From Flavobacteriales bacterium (GTDB lineage: Bacteria; Bacteroidota; Bacteroidia; Flavobacteriales_D; Sanyastnellaceae): 33,980 nucleotides of DNA. Position numbers and translations under genes: made by a program. The stretch covers positions 1 through 33,980 of the forward strand of contig CANIAA010000006.1 in the NCBI GenBank assembly GCA_947465255.1, given 5' to 3'. Of the stretch, positions 9,179-18,657 are shown piece after piece (the first letter of the stretch is position 1; each line of letters opens with the position of its first letter). Below the pieces are notes generated by a model. The model worked only from the letters and a program-made list of their open reading frames with translations, was not told where the DNA came from and made no database searches.

Positions 9179-10189
9179 ATGAGTCTCAAGATTGATATGC
9201 ATACCCACATCATGCCTAAAGTTGTACCGGACTGGTCGGCACAATTCGGTTATGGCAGTTTCATTCACCTCGATCATCACCGACCAGGTTTTGCACGCAT
9301 GATGCAGGGCGATAAGTTTTTTCGAGAGATAGAATCCAATTGTTGGGATGCAAACATTCGCATTGAGGAGTATGCGAAGTACAATACGCAGGTTCAAGTT
9401 GTATGCACTATACCGGTTTTATTTGCCTACTGGGCTCAGCCTGCAGATGGACTAACGGTGGCGCGTTACCTCAATGATCACATTGCCGATATTGTAGCGC
9501 GTCATCCCAAAAACTATGTAGGTCTCGGCACAATACCCATGCAAGATGTAGACATCGCCATTCACGAATTGGAGCGATGCAAAACAATTGGGATGAAGGG
9601 AATTCAGATTGGCAGTAACGTCAATCAGAAAAATCTGGGTGAAACCATGTTCGAGCCGCTCTGGCAAGCCATACGCGATATGGATATGGCGGTATTGGTG
9701 CATCCCTGGGAAATGATGGGCCAAGATGACATGAAGAAGTATTGGCTGCCCTGGTTAGTGGGTATGCCGGCAGAGACAGCACGTGCCATGTGCTCGCTCA
9801 TCTTCGCAGGAGTATTGGAGCGTTATCCGGAAATCCGATTCAACTTCGCACATGCCGGCGGTTCGTTTTTACCTACACTCGGAAGGATCGAGCACGGATT
9901 CAATTGCAGGCCGGACCTTGTCGCTATAGACAATCCGGTAAACCCTCGCGAATACGTTGGTAAGTTTTGGGTTGATAGCGCAACGCATGACCCGAAGCTA
10001 TTCGAATATATCCTTGGTATGCAAGGGTCGAAACGCGTTACTCTCGGAACCGATTATCCCTTTCCGCTCGGTGATTTAGAAGTAGGAAAATTCATCACAC
10101 AAATGAACTTACCACCCGAAGATCTGCAGGCAGTTTTTTGTGACTCTGCATTGGAATGGCTGAAGCTCGATAAGAATCAATTCATTTAG
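9179..10189 (+). CDS. Amidohydrolase, likely 2-amino-3-carboxymuconate-6-semialdehyde decarboxylase (ACMSD)
   Basis: KIDMHTHIMPKVVPDW...; LVHPWEMMGQDDMKKYWLPWLVGMPAETARA; RFNFAHAGGSFLPTLGRIEHGFNCRPDL; VTLGTDYPFPLGD. Confidence 0.88.
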   Translation: MSLKIDMHTHIMPKVVPDWSAQFGYGSFIHLDHHRPGFARMMQGDKFFREIESNCWDANIRIEEYAKYNTQVQVVCTIPVLFAYWAQPADGLTVARYLNDHIADIVARHPKNYVGLGTIPMQDVDIAIHELERCKTIGMKGIQIGSNVNQKNLGETMFEPLWQAIRDMDMAVLVHPWEMMGQDDMKKYWLPWLVGMPAETARAMCSLIFAGVLERYPEIRFNFAHAGGSFLPTLGRIEHGFNCRPDLVAIDNPVNPREYVGKFWVDSATHDPKLFEYILGMQGSKRVTLGTDYPFPLGDLEVGKFITQMNLPPEDLQAVFCDSALEWLKLDKNQFI

Positions 10190-10883
10190 CCTTTCCCAGC
10201 TTAGCAGCAACGAAAAGAAGTTGCTGACTGGAATAGCGCGCATAGACGTCGTACAATTGAGTTTGCTCTTTTTTTACAACCTTCGTGCTCAGAACTAATA
10301 CAGGAATATCGGCAATGCTATCCGAACGAAAACCAACAAGCTCTGTTCGTATACCATCGTAATCAACAGAATCCTGAGTGGGAATTCGACTGCCCATAAA
10401 CTCTAAAATCGAATCCGGAAAAAAAGTGGGATCAACCACCATGCGAATGGAATCCAGTCCCTTGGATGGATGCCACCGGAAATAAGAAGATGCGTTATCA
10501 ATACAGCGATCGGCAATGGTTAACTCCTCGCAGGTATAAGTAGCTTGCAAGGCCGCACCTTGTTGCTGCGCAATATTGACCTTCACAAAGCAATTGCCGT
10601 TTCGCTGATCTTCTCGAAGTTCATTGTAAAAAGCCAACGCACAAACAGAGGTTATTTGCTCGTGGGTGAATTCGGGCAAGATCTTCGCGCCGTCAATTTT
10701 GAGTGAAAAAACATTACCGGTTGATTGCTTCAACAATTCTGCTTCGGCATGGTTAGAACCTACAAGTGCGGCCGACCTCAAGGCTGGTTCACGCAGAGAA
10801 TTTCCGTCACAGCCGATGAAAATAATGCACAGTGCCAGCGCAGCGCTAAACAGGCTAGAAAATACCGGCTCTTTTTTTACCAT
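10182..10883 (-). CDS. Hypothetical lipoprotein
   Basis: Intact ORF with signal peptide and IIFIGCDG lipobox-like site; overlaps the end of the M23 peptidase gene, suggesting a two-gene minus-strand operon. Confidence 0.7.
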   Translation of the reverse strand: MVKKEPVFSSLFSAALALCIIFIGCDGNSLREPALRSAALVGSNHAEAELLKQSTGNVFSLKIDGAKILPEFTHEQITSVCALAFYNELREDQRNGNCFVKVNIAQQQGAALQATYTCEELTIADRCIDNASSYFRWHPSKGLDSIRMVVDPTFFPDSILEFMGSRIPTQDSVDYDGIRTELVGFRSDSIADIPVLVLSTKVVKKEQTQLYDVYARYSSQQLLFVAAKLGKAK

Positions 10884-12598
10884 GTGAATCGACCATTAAA
10901 TTTTTTTTCATTTCCCACCGCATCAACAATTGTGAGCTCAAATTCATGCTCACCGGGTGATATATAACGGCTATCGAAATAATAGGTCAATCGACTGTTC
11001 TTCGCATCGTACTCCATCAGCGCCCACTTACCATCAATGCGAGGAATAATCTGATCGATACCGGAAAGTCCGTCTGAAATTTTAAACGAAAAACTCTTTC
11101 TACCCTTCATAGCCGGAGCAAAGTCAACAACTGAAATAGCGGGCTTTATGGAATCCGTCATGATGGCAAAGTAACCGAGATACATCGGCTCAGCCGTTAT
11201 CCAACCATTTTCATACTTGCTCGGCTCGGCAATCAACTTGTTCTTATCGGGATCCCATCGAACAATCGTCGATCTTCGTTCATTTCCGGGCTTCACCTTG
11301 TCGGCCTTGAGCGCAAGCGTATACGCGTTGTGGACGGGTTCATAAGGAGATGCTATTAGAAAGGCCGGGCCAACAGAGTTTGGAATTTTGGTGGTTTCAG
11401 TGATGTCCAAATCCAGGTTTTCATAAAGCGTATTGGCCTTCATGGACACCCTAACTCGTTCTGTTTCGATTTTATTGTCACGTTCCCAATCCCAGTGCGC
11501 CAAATGTGCCTTCGAGGATGCTGGTTTTCCGGGGGCAGTCTGCGATTGCACGTTGAATTTCACGCGGGTTTCATTGCCCATAATATCGAGCAAGCGATAC
11601 TCGCAAACATGGGTTTTTCCATCCCGAAAACTGATGACACCATCATTGACGAGATTGTCATAGATATCGAGCGGATTTCCCGGTAAGCGATAGGAACCAT
11701 GAATTGAGCTTCGATCTTTCTTGAATCGCTCGTAAATAGTGTGAGCATTCATAGCTCTATTGGTAGTAAAATCAAGGCGATCCATTCGTTGTCCGTAAAC
11801 CTGCAGACCATCCACGAAAAATTCAATGCGATAAATACCACAGCGATTACTATTCCCATCAAGCATATCAACCGTTGTAATGGCGAATCCCACATCACCA
11901 TAAACCTTCGGCAGGGTGGTCGTTTTAAGCCCTCCCCCCTTCGTTTCAAGTGCCACAGGCAAGCGCGCACCGTTTACCCATGAAGAGTCGGTAAGCGGAA
12001 CAATCCATACATTCGACACAGAGGGTGGAATTTTATCTTTTACCTGAAAACCAAACAACAACGGGTTAACCAGTTTCTCGGTAGCGGTTTCGCGCACCTC
12101 GAAGTGCAAATGCGGACCTCCACTGCCTCCTGAATTGCCAGAAAGTCCGACAATCTCGCCTTTAGTAACAGCTAATAGTCCACGGTCTGGATAGAGGTCA
12201 ATACTGAATGACTCCAGTTCATATTGCTGACCCTTAACATACTCATCAATTTTTGCGGAATACTTCTGCAAATGGCCATAAACAGTAGTGTATCCATTTG
12301 GATGATCGATGTACAACGCGTAACCATAACCAACGGAAGAAACCTTGATTCGGGAAACAAATCCATCAGCAGCTGCCACAACATTCAAACCTTCACGCTG
12401 CTCCGTCTTAATATCGATTCCTGCATGAAAGTGATTGGTTCTTAACTCACCAAAATTTCCGGAAAGGTTCAAAGGTATTTCCAGAGGTGATCTAAAATAA
12501 TCTGTCGGATATTCTTTCACTTGTCCATAAAACAGAGATGGAACAAAGAAAAGAGCCAGGAAATACAGACAGATTGGGTGATGTTTAATGAAAGACAT
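10877..12598 (-). CDS. M23 family metallopeptidase (secreted LytM-like)
   Basis: FGELRTNHFHAGIDIKTEQREGLNVVAAADGFVSRIKVSSVGYGYALYIDHPNGYTTVYGHLQKY...GSGGPHLHFEVRE. Confidence 0.96.
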   Translation of the reverse strand: MSFIKHHPICLYFLALFFVPSLFYGQVKEYPTDYFRSPLEIPLNLSGNFGELRTNHFHAGIDIKTEQREGLNVVAAADGFVSRIKVSSVGYGYALYIDHPNGYTTVYGHLQKYSAKIDEYVKGQQYELESFSIDLYPDRGLLAVTKGEIVGLSGNSGGSGGPHLHFEVRETATEKLVNPLLFGFQVKDKIPPSVSNVWIVPLTDSSWVNGARLPVALETKGGGLKTTTLPKVYGDVGFAITTVDMLDGNSNRCGIYRIEFFVDGLQVYGQRMDRLDFTTNRAMNAHTIYERFKKDRSSIHGSYRLPGNPLDIYDNLVNDGVISFRDGKTHVCEYRLLDIMGNETRVKFNVQSQTAPGKPASSKAHLAHWDWERDNKIETERVRVSMKANTLYENLDLDITETTKIPNSVGPAFLIASPYEPVHNAYTLALKADKVKPGNERRSTIVRWDPDKNKLIAEPSKYENGWITAEPMYLGYFAIMTDSIKPAISVVDFAPAMKGRKSFSFKISDGLSGIDQIIPRIDGKWALMEYDAKNSRLTYYFDSRYISPGEHEFELTIVDAVGNEKKFNGRFTW

Positions 12599-12682
12599 AG
12601 CCAGCGAAATTGCGGAAAGGGCATTGCCATTTCCATTGACTCGCCTTTAAAATATGAACAGCCGAAAAAGGAAAAAACAGTC

Positions 12683-12712
12683 TTGTCGCGAAGCGATCTT
12701 ACCGTAAATTTG
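12683..12712 (+). promoter_or_regulatory. Candidate promoter TTG-N19-TAAATTTG for the coiled-coil/zapA/rny genes
   Basis: TTG 12683-12685, 19-nt gap, TAAATTTG 12705-12712, matching the Bacteroidota consensus TAnnTTTG. Confidence 0.6.
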
Positions 12713-12750
12713 ACCCACAATCATTATTGACTCTATACTTTTCAGAACCA

Positions 12751-13041
12751 ATGAATGAACTTTTGATCGAACGCATACAGGCTAAAATCGTGACGCTCGG
12801 AGAGGCTAAATTGAGCCTCCAGCAGCAGGTGCAACGCCTGCGTGAAGAAAATGAAGCCATGCATCGCATCAATAAGGAACTTCAGCAACAGGTTGATGAC
12901 TTAAGTAGTCGAGTGAATAATGGTGTAAACACCGGTTCAATGCCTACCCCGCAGGACGAAAACTTCCGCGGTGTAACCCGACACAGGATCAATGAGCTGG
13001 TGAAGGAAATCGATGAGTGTATCACGCTACTCAACAAATAA
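12751..13041 (+). CDS. Small coiled-coil protein directly upstream of zapA
   Basis: MNELLIERIQAKIVTLGEAKLSLQQQVQRLREENEAMHRINKELQQQVDDLSSRV heptad pattern; ATG at 12751. Confidence 0.75.
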   Translation: MNELLIERIQAKIVTLGEAKLSLQQQVQRLREENEAMHRINKELQQQVDDLSSRVNNGVNTGSMPTPQDENFRGVTRHRINELVKEIDECITLLNK

Positions 13042-13050
13042 GCAATAGAC

Positions 13051-13371
13051 ATGAGCGACATTTCGATCAAAGTGAACATTGCAGGCCGCACCTACCCTCT
13101 TACGTTGGGCAGCGCGGAAGAAGTTAACATCCGCAAGGCAGAGACGGCTATTGAAGAGAGCATACAGGCATTCCAACAGAACTACGCAGTAAAAGATAAA
13201 CAAGATTTGCTGGCCATGGCATCATTGCAAATGGCCGCCAGTGCTATCAAAAACATGGAGCCACGCATTGAACGCGTGGTAGAAAAAGTAGTTGAACGAG
13301 TAGAAGTACCGGTCGACCTTTCTCCTTCTCTGCTCGCTTTGGAAAGTCAGTTAGACCATTATCTGGCCTAA
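13051..13371 (+). CDS. zapA: Cell division protein ZapA
   Basis: MSDISIKVNIAGRTYPLTLGSAEEVNIRKAETAIEESIQAFQQNYAVKDKQDLLAMASLQMAA. Confidence 0.88.
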   Translation: MSDISIKVNIAGRTYPLTLGSAEEVNIRKAETAIEESIQAFQQNYAVKDKQDLLAMASLQMAASAIKNMEPRIERVVEKVVERVEVPVDLSPSLLALESQLDHYLA

Positions 13372-13451
13372 TCCCCATTCGTTTCCCCCCTTTCCTGTGT
13401 CAACCCGGAGGCAAAGCGCCTGCGGTAACAACTTATTTAAAATAAATAGCT

Positions 13452-14996
13452 ATGGGCGAAATTATGTATGTGCTCGTTGCTTCACTTGCCGGAGTGGCCG
13501 TTGGTGGCGGATTTACCTGGGTGGTCTTCAATAATATATTGAAGAACAAAAAGGAAGGAATACTGGCAGAAGCAACACAAGAAGGAGAAACGATTAAGGA
13601 AAAGAAAATTCTTCAAGCCAAAGAGAAGTTTTTGGAGATGAAGAACCAACACGAAAACGAAGTTCGTGAACGCAACAAGAAACTGCAGCAGGGAGAAGAT
13701 AAAGTAAAGTCGCGCGAGCGCGAGCTTTCTCAGCAAGTTGAGCAGTACAAGCGCAAAGAGAAAGAAATCGAGACACAGCGCGAGAACCTCAACAAACAGC
13801 TCGACACAACGCAGCGCAAGCAGGCGGAATTGGAGAAGAGCAATCAAAAAGTTGTCGCTTTACTGGAAGAAACGGCGAAGATGACTGCCGACGACGCTAA
13901 GAAGCGTCTCATGGAGCAACTCAAAGAAGATGCACGCAACGCAGCCGCCTCTCAAATTCAAGGTATAGTCGACGAGGCCAAGTTGAAGGCCAATCAGGAA
14001 GCTAAGAAAATCGTTATTCAAACCATTCAGCGCACAGCCGTTGAGCACGCTGTGGAAAATAGCGTTTCGGTTTTCAATATCGAAAACGATGAAATCAAAG
14101 GCCGCATCATCGGTCGCGAAGGGCGTAACATCCGTGCACTGGAAGCAGCGACGGGAGTTGAAATCATCGTGGATGACACCCCGGAAGCAATCGTACTTTC
14201 ATGCTTTGACCCGGTTCGACGTGAGATTGCCCGCCTTTCATTGCACCAATTGGTTACTGACGGTCGTATTCACCCGGCGCGTATTGAAGAAGTTGTAGCG
14301 AAAGTGACCAAGAACATCAACGACGAAATCGTTGAAATCGGCAAGCGTACTACTATTGAATTAGGTATACATGGTCTGCACAGCGAACTTATTCGCATGG
14401 TGGGCCGCATGAAATACCGTTCATCTTACGGACAGAATCTCCTGCAACACTCCCGTGAAGTAGCGAACCTATGCGCCACAATGGCGAGCGAATTGGGATT
14501 GAATCCGAAAGCAGCCAAGCGCGCAGGTCTTTTGCACGATATCGGAAAAGTGCCGGACGATGAGAGTGAATTGCCGCACGCAATTCTCGGAATGAAACTC
14601 GCCGAGAAATTTGGCGAGAAACCCGATGTATGCAACGCGATTGGTGCTCACCACGACGAAATTGAAATGACTACCCTCTTGTCGCCCATCATCCAGGTGT
14701 GCGATGCCATTAGCGGAGCGCGCCCGGGTGCACGCCGCGAAGTGGTCGAAGCCTACATCCAACGCCTGCGCGATTTGGAAAACATGGCGCTCGAGAACAA
14801 TGGCGTATCGAAAGCTTTTGCTATTCAAGCGGGTCGTGAACTTCGTGTAATGGTAGAAGCCGACCGCGTTTCAGACGATCAAGCCGATGCATTGGCCATT
14901 AGCCTGGCAAGCAAGATTGAGACAGAAATGACCTACCCGGGTCAGGTACGAGTAACCGTTATTCGCGAGAAAAGAGCAGTAGGCATCGCACGATAA
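13452..14996 (+). CDS. rny: Ribonuclease Y
   Basis: N-terminal TM, long coiled coil, KH domain ([46 protein letters not shown]), HD domain ([15 protein letters not shown]). Confidence 0.98.
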   Translation: MGEIMYVLVASLAGVAVGGGFTWVVFNNILKNKKEGILAEATQEGETIKEKKILQAKEKFLEMKNQHENEVRERNKKLQQGEDKVKSRERELSQQVEQYKRKEKEIETQRENLNKQLDTTQRKQAELEKSNQKVVALLEETAKMTADDAKKRLMEQLKEDARNAAASQIQGIVDEAKLKANQEAKKIVIQTIQRTAVEHAVENSVSVFNIENDEIKGRIIGREGRNIRALEAATGVEIIVDDTPEAIVLSCFDPVRREIARLSLHQLVTDGRIHPARIEEVVAKVTKNINDEIVEIGKRTTIELGIHGLHSELIRMVGRMKYRSSYGQNLLQHSREVANLCATMASELGLNPKAAKRAGLLHDIGKVPDDESELPHAILGMKLAEKFGEKPDVCNAIGAHHDEIEMTTLLSPIIQVCDAISGARPGARREVVEAYIQRLRDLENMALENNGVSKAFAIQAGRELRVMVEADRVSDDQADALAISLASKIETEMTYPGQVRVTVIREKRAVGIAR

Positions 14997-15016
14997 ACCG
15001 CTCGCGGTTGATAGTT

Positions 15017-15090
15017 GAAGGTTGGAGGTTGCTGATTCAAGAAAGACACACACTTTCTTAGCAGCAACGTTCAACCTTCTCTCTTTTTAT
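15017..15090 (+). terminator. Long imperfect hairpin followed by T-rich tract after rny (possible terminator)
   Basis: Arms 15017-15045 (GAAGGTTGGAGGTTGCTGATTCAAGAAAG) and 15053-15080 (CTTTCTTAGCAGCAACGTTCAACCTTCT) are imperfect reverse complements, loop ACACACA, then CTCTTTTTAT. Confidence 0.6.
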
Positions 15091-15106
15091 AAAGCACAAA
15101 CGCACG

Positions 15107-16633
15107 GTGAGTACGAAAGAACAAATGGCCACTAGTTTTAGCTGGAACACGCTTACAGTGGTGTTGCAGGTGGTCATCCAATTAGCCTATACAGGACTTC
15201 TGGCACGTTTAGTTGCGAAAGACTCCTTCATGCTGATGGGCATTGTGCTTGGCATCATGGGATTTGCGGAGATTTTCTCGCAAGTAGGTGTAGGTCCTGC
15301 ACTCATTCAACGTAAGGAGGTCAACCAACAACATGTCAATGGAGCCTTCTATATCGCGGTCATTCTGGGATTAGGATTCACTCTTCTGTTTCTTGGACTT
15401 GCTCCTGCCATAGCGGTATTCTATGAGCTGCCTGAGCTAAAACCCATCATCCAGGTAGTTTGCACGAGCTTCCTTATTTCGGCCATTGCCGTGGTTCCCA
15501 GGAGTATGATGATGAAGCACATGCGCTTTAAGACCATGTTTAAAGCCAGCATGATTTCGATTATTGGCGGAAATCTGGTTGTTGGACTGACACTCGCCTA
15601 TCTGCAATGGGATGTTTGGGCGTACGTATGGGCGTTGTTCGCTCAAAACATGCTTATGACCCTGGCCCTTTGGTATTATGAACCCGTAAGAGTGACCTTT
15701 CAGTGGGAATGGAAATACACGCGAGAACTCATACGCTACGGAGCAGGCAGCACATTATTCAACGCATTAAACTATCTGGCTACCAAGCTGGATGTGCTTT
15801 TAGTGCCGCGCGCACTAAGAGCAGGACAAACAGAGCTTTCACCGGAGCAGCGCAACATGGCCTCGTACTTTGAGAGAGCCAGCTACGCCATGACACAGCC
15901 CATCACCATCATGGGCAAATTGAGCGATAGTGTGTTGTTCAGCGGGATGTCGCGCATGCAAGACGATCGCGAGCGCTTACAAAAAACAGTGACCCTGGCT
16001 ACATCCATGCTCGGAATTGTGCTCATTCCCACTAGTGTATTCATGCTCTTTTTTGCCGACGAACTCATTACACTCTGGTTAGGTATCGACTACCTCGAAA
16101 CAGCAGCCATCTTGAAGGTGCTCTTTCTGGCAGTTGTATTTCGCTCTATGAGCAAACTGGGTGATTCATTGCTTCGTGCCAAGGACGCGGTATTTCAGGG
16201 ATCTTTTTTTAAGGCCATTTATGTAGCACTTATGGCAGCGGGCATTTGGTATGGAACGGCTTATGGTATGAAAGGCACAGCCACCGGGATAGTGCTGGCC
16301 ACCATTACACATTATTTCATGAACATGTTCATGACCACCCGATTAATCGAACTTCGGTGGGGCGCCTTGTTGGGTGCGTGGTTACCCGGAATTTTTCTCG
16401 GATCGATTTGCATGGCCGCCGGATGGACCGTTCACGCCCTGGCTTTTTGGTTACAGCTGCCCGCCTTTATTACGCTCGTAATAGCCGTTGCTATCGTTCC
16501 AGGCATTTGCGTGCTGGGCGTTATAGCATTTCCTCGCATGCTCGGTCGGGGCAGCAACAACCCGCTGTTGTACTTACCACAACGGTTGAAACAAATCAAA
16601 TTCATAGGCAACCTTATTTCGCGGACAGAGTAA
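15107..16633 (+). CDS. Lipopolysaccharide/polysaccharide flippase (Wzx/WzxC-like), GTG start
   Basis: Multi-TM; ATSFSWNTLTVVLQVVIQLAYTGLLARLVAKDSFMLMGIVLGIMGFAEIFSQVGVGPALIQRKEV typical of the MOP/polysaccharide synthase superfamily. Confidence 0.9.
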   Translation: MSTKEQMATSFSWNTLTVVLQVVIQLAYTGLLARLVAKDSFMLMGIVLGIMGFAEIFSQVGVGPALIQRKEVNQQHVNGAFYIAVILGLGFTLLFLGLAPAIAVFYELPELKPIIQVVCTSFLISAIAVVPRSMMMKHMRFKTMFKASMISIIGGNLVVGLTLAYLQWDVWAYVWALFAQNMLMTLALWYYEPVRVTFQWEWKYTRELIRYGAGSTLFNALNYLATKLDVLLVPRALRAGQTELSPEQRNMASYFERASYAMTQPITIMGKLSDSVLFSGMSRMQDDRERLQKTVTLATSMLGIVLIPTSVFMLFFADELITLWLGIDYLETAAILKVLFLAVVFRSMSKLGDSLLRAKDAVFQGSFFKAIYVALMAAGIWYGTAYGMKGTATGIVLATITHYFMNMFMTTRLIELRWGALLGAWLPGIFLGSICMAAGWTVHALAFWLQLPAFITLVIAVAIVPGICVLGVIAFPRMLGRGSNNPLLYLPQRLKQIKFIGNLISRTE

Positions 16634-16642
16634 AAAGCCCCT

Positions 16643-17341
16643 ATGAAAACGCTGATTCGGATACTGTCAATGTCTACCCTACTCTTAGCAGGTCAGAGAG
16701 CCGATAGCCAATGCCGCATTCGTGTGGAAGCCCCCGACTCGCTCCCCTTCTTGTTTTCGATGAGTGAAAGGAGTATTAATCAAATACCCGTGATTTCGAT
16801 GACACTCGATCAAGCCATTTCCGGAAAAATCAATTTTAAAGCAGACTTCCCTTCTCGACCGGAACTGAGTTTCACGCAGGTTGTAACCGTTAAAAAGAAC
16901 ACCTACCTGGAGTTTGCAATTGAGCGAAGCAAGGGCACGCTTAAATTCATTCTCAAAAGCGAGTCTGAAATGGCATTCCCGGAAGTGGCAAACACAGGCT
17001 CCATGGCAGACAGCAGTAAGACTCAAGGCCATAGACATACAGGCTGCTTTCCAGTGGCCGATGATGCTGCCTACCAGGCGATGCTCGTAAACGTAGAAGG
17101 CCAGCACTTCGAGTCGAAGAAGCTGAGTATCCTGTCGGAGTTCGCGTCCGCCCAGTGCATTCGAACCGAGCAACTGCGCAACATGATGAGCGTATTAACA
17201 CAAGAAGACAACAAAATCGCACTGCTCCTAGCCTCTAAAGATCACATTTACGACCCGGAACAAATTCGCGATGTCCTTAACGAGTTCTTTTTAGCACGCA
17301 ACAAAGAGAAGGCGACCGAGATTATAGAAGCCGGTAGATAG
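16643..17341 (+). CDS. DUF4476 domain protein
   Basis: C-terminal KKLSILSEFASAQCIRTEQLRNMMSVLTQEDNKIALLLASKDHIYDPEQIRDVLNEFF. Confidence 0.75.
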   Translation: MKTLIRILSMSTLLLAGQRADSQCRIRVEAPDSLPFLFSMSERSINQIPVISMTLDQAISGKINFKADFPSRPELSFTQVVTVKKNTYLEFAIERSKGTLKFILKSESEMAFPEVANTGSMADSSKTQGHRHTGCFPVADDAAYQAMLVNVEGQHFESKKLSILSEFASAQCIRTEQLRNMMSVLTQEDNKIALLLASKDHIYDPEQIRDVLNEFFLARNKEKATEIIEAGR

Positions 17342-17387
17342 ACAAGTCTTTGCTAAATTCGTGCGCGTAAATTCAACGCACGTTTTC

Positions 17388-18458
17388 ATGAGCAAAATCC
17401 ACAACTTTAGTGCAGGCCCCTGCATTCTTCCGCAAGAAGTAATTGAACAAAGCGCAGCAGCCATCCGCGAATTCGACGGCATGGGTTTGTCGCTGATTGA
17501 AATCTCACACCGTTCGAAAAACTTCGAGCGCGTGATGGAAGAAGCACGATCACTAGTGAAAGAAATACTCGGGTTAAAACCAAATTACGAAGTGCTTTTC
17601 TTGCAAGGTGGTGCGACGCTTGGATTTTATACAGCGGCGCTTAACTACCTCAAAGAAGGGGGCAAGGCAGCATACGCGAATACAGGCGTGTGGGCTGCAG
17701 GCGCCATCAAAGAAGCGAAACTGGTTGGCGCTGTGGACGTCATTGCCGATTCTTCCGATAAGAATCACAGCTATATTCCTTCTTTCGAAGTGCCTTCAGG
17801 ATACGATTATTTCCACTTCACTTCGAACAATACGATTTACGGAACACAGTACCAGAGCTATCCGAAGTGCGATGTGCCGATGGTGTGCGACATGAGTTCC
17901 GATATTTTCTCGAAGCAATTCGACGCCAATCAATTCGCTATGATCTATGCGGGGGCGCAGAAGAACATGGGTCCGGCGGGCACTGTGTTATACATCATCG
18001 ACAAAGAACAGCTCGGTAAAACAGGACGCAAGCTTCCTACTTACATGGATTTGCAAGCACATATCGACAAAGACTCGATGTATAACACACCTCCTGTTTT
18101 TGCGGTGTATGCAAGTATGCTCACTCTGCGTTGGATCAAGAACAACGGCGGATTGAAAGGCATGGAGGACCGCAACAGAGCGAAGAAAGATTTGTTCTAC
18201 AACGAACTCGATCGCAACTCGCTTTTCCACGGACACAGCGAGCCAGGTTCACGCTCTTGGATGAACCCCACCTTCCGTCTCAACGACGATAGCACCGCCG
18301 CAGAGTTCGATAAGATGTGGAAAGAAGCCGGCATCAGCGGCATAGCAGGTCACCGCTCTGTGGGCGGCTACCGCGCCAGCATGTACAACGCACTGCCCAT
18401 CGAAAGCGTGCAAGTGCTGGTGGATGTGATGGCTGAGTTTGAAAGAGCGAAGGGATAG
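17388..18458 (+). CDS. serC: Phosphoserine aminotransferase
   Basis: KIHNFSAGPCILPQEVIEQSAAAIREFDGMGLSLIEISHRSKNFERVMEEA...; YAGAQKNMGPAGTVLYII; AGHRSVGGYRASMYNALP. Confidence 0.97.
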   Translation: MSKIHNFSAGPCILPQEVIEQSAAAIREFDGMGLSLIEISHRSKNFERVMEEARSLVKEILGLKPNYEVLFLQGGATLGFYTAALNYLKEGGKAAYANTGVWAAGAIKEAKLVGAVDVIADSSDKNHSYIPSFEVPSGYDYFHFTSNNTIYGTQYQSYPKCDVPMVCDMSSDIFSKQFDANQFAMIYAGAQKNMGPAGTVLYIIDKEQLGKTGRKLPTYMDLQAHIDKDSMYNTPPVFAVYASMLTLRWIKNNGGLKGMEDRNRAKKDLFYNELDRNSLFHGHSEPGSRSWMNPTFRLNDDSTAAEFDKMWKEAGISGIAGHRSVGGYRASMYNALPIESVQVLVDVMAEFERAKG

Positions 18459-18462
18459 ATGG

Positions 18463-18609
18463 GAAGTACGAGGGACGAGGGACGAGGGACGAAGTACGAG
18501 GTAAGTTGGACGAAGTACGAGGGACTATTCACTATTTACTATTCACTATTTACTATTTACTATTTACTATTCACTATTTACTATTTACTGTTCACTACTC
18601 ACCAATCAC
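18463..18609. repeat. Tandem heptanucleotide array, 21 x 7 bp (GAGGGAC/GAAGTAC block then TATTYAC block)
   Basis: Read directly: 9 units GAAGTAC,GAGGGAC(x3),GAAGTAC,GAGGTAA,GTTGGAC,GAAGTAC,GAGGGAC, then 12 units TATTCAC,TATTTAC,TATTCAC,TATTTAC(x3),TATTCAC,TATTTAC(x2),TGTTCAC,TACTCAC,CAATCAC in one unbroken register. Confidence 0.95.
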
Positions 18610-18633
18610 AACTCCAACACGCACCTATTCTCC

Positions 18634-18657
18634 TACAATCCTTCACCCCTATAATCC
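18634..18657 (-). repeat. Octanucleotide array, TACAATCC|TTCACCCC|TATAATCC
   Basis: Three 8-bp units; on the minus strand GGATTATA|GGGGTGAA|GGATTGTA, matching the arrays at 19607 and 29702. Confidence 0.75.

Noticed and set aside
13482-14828. Antisense ORFs within rny
   Set aside because: Shadow ORFs of a strongly conserved coding gene, with no independent support.
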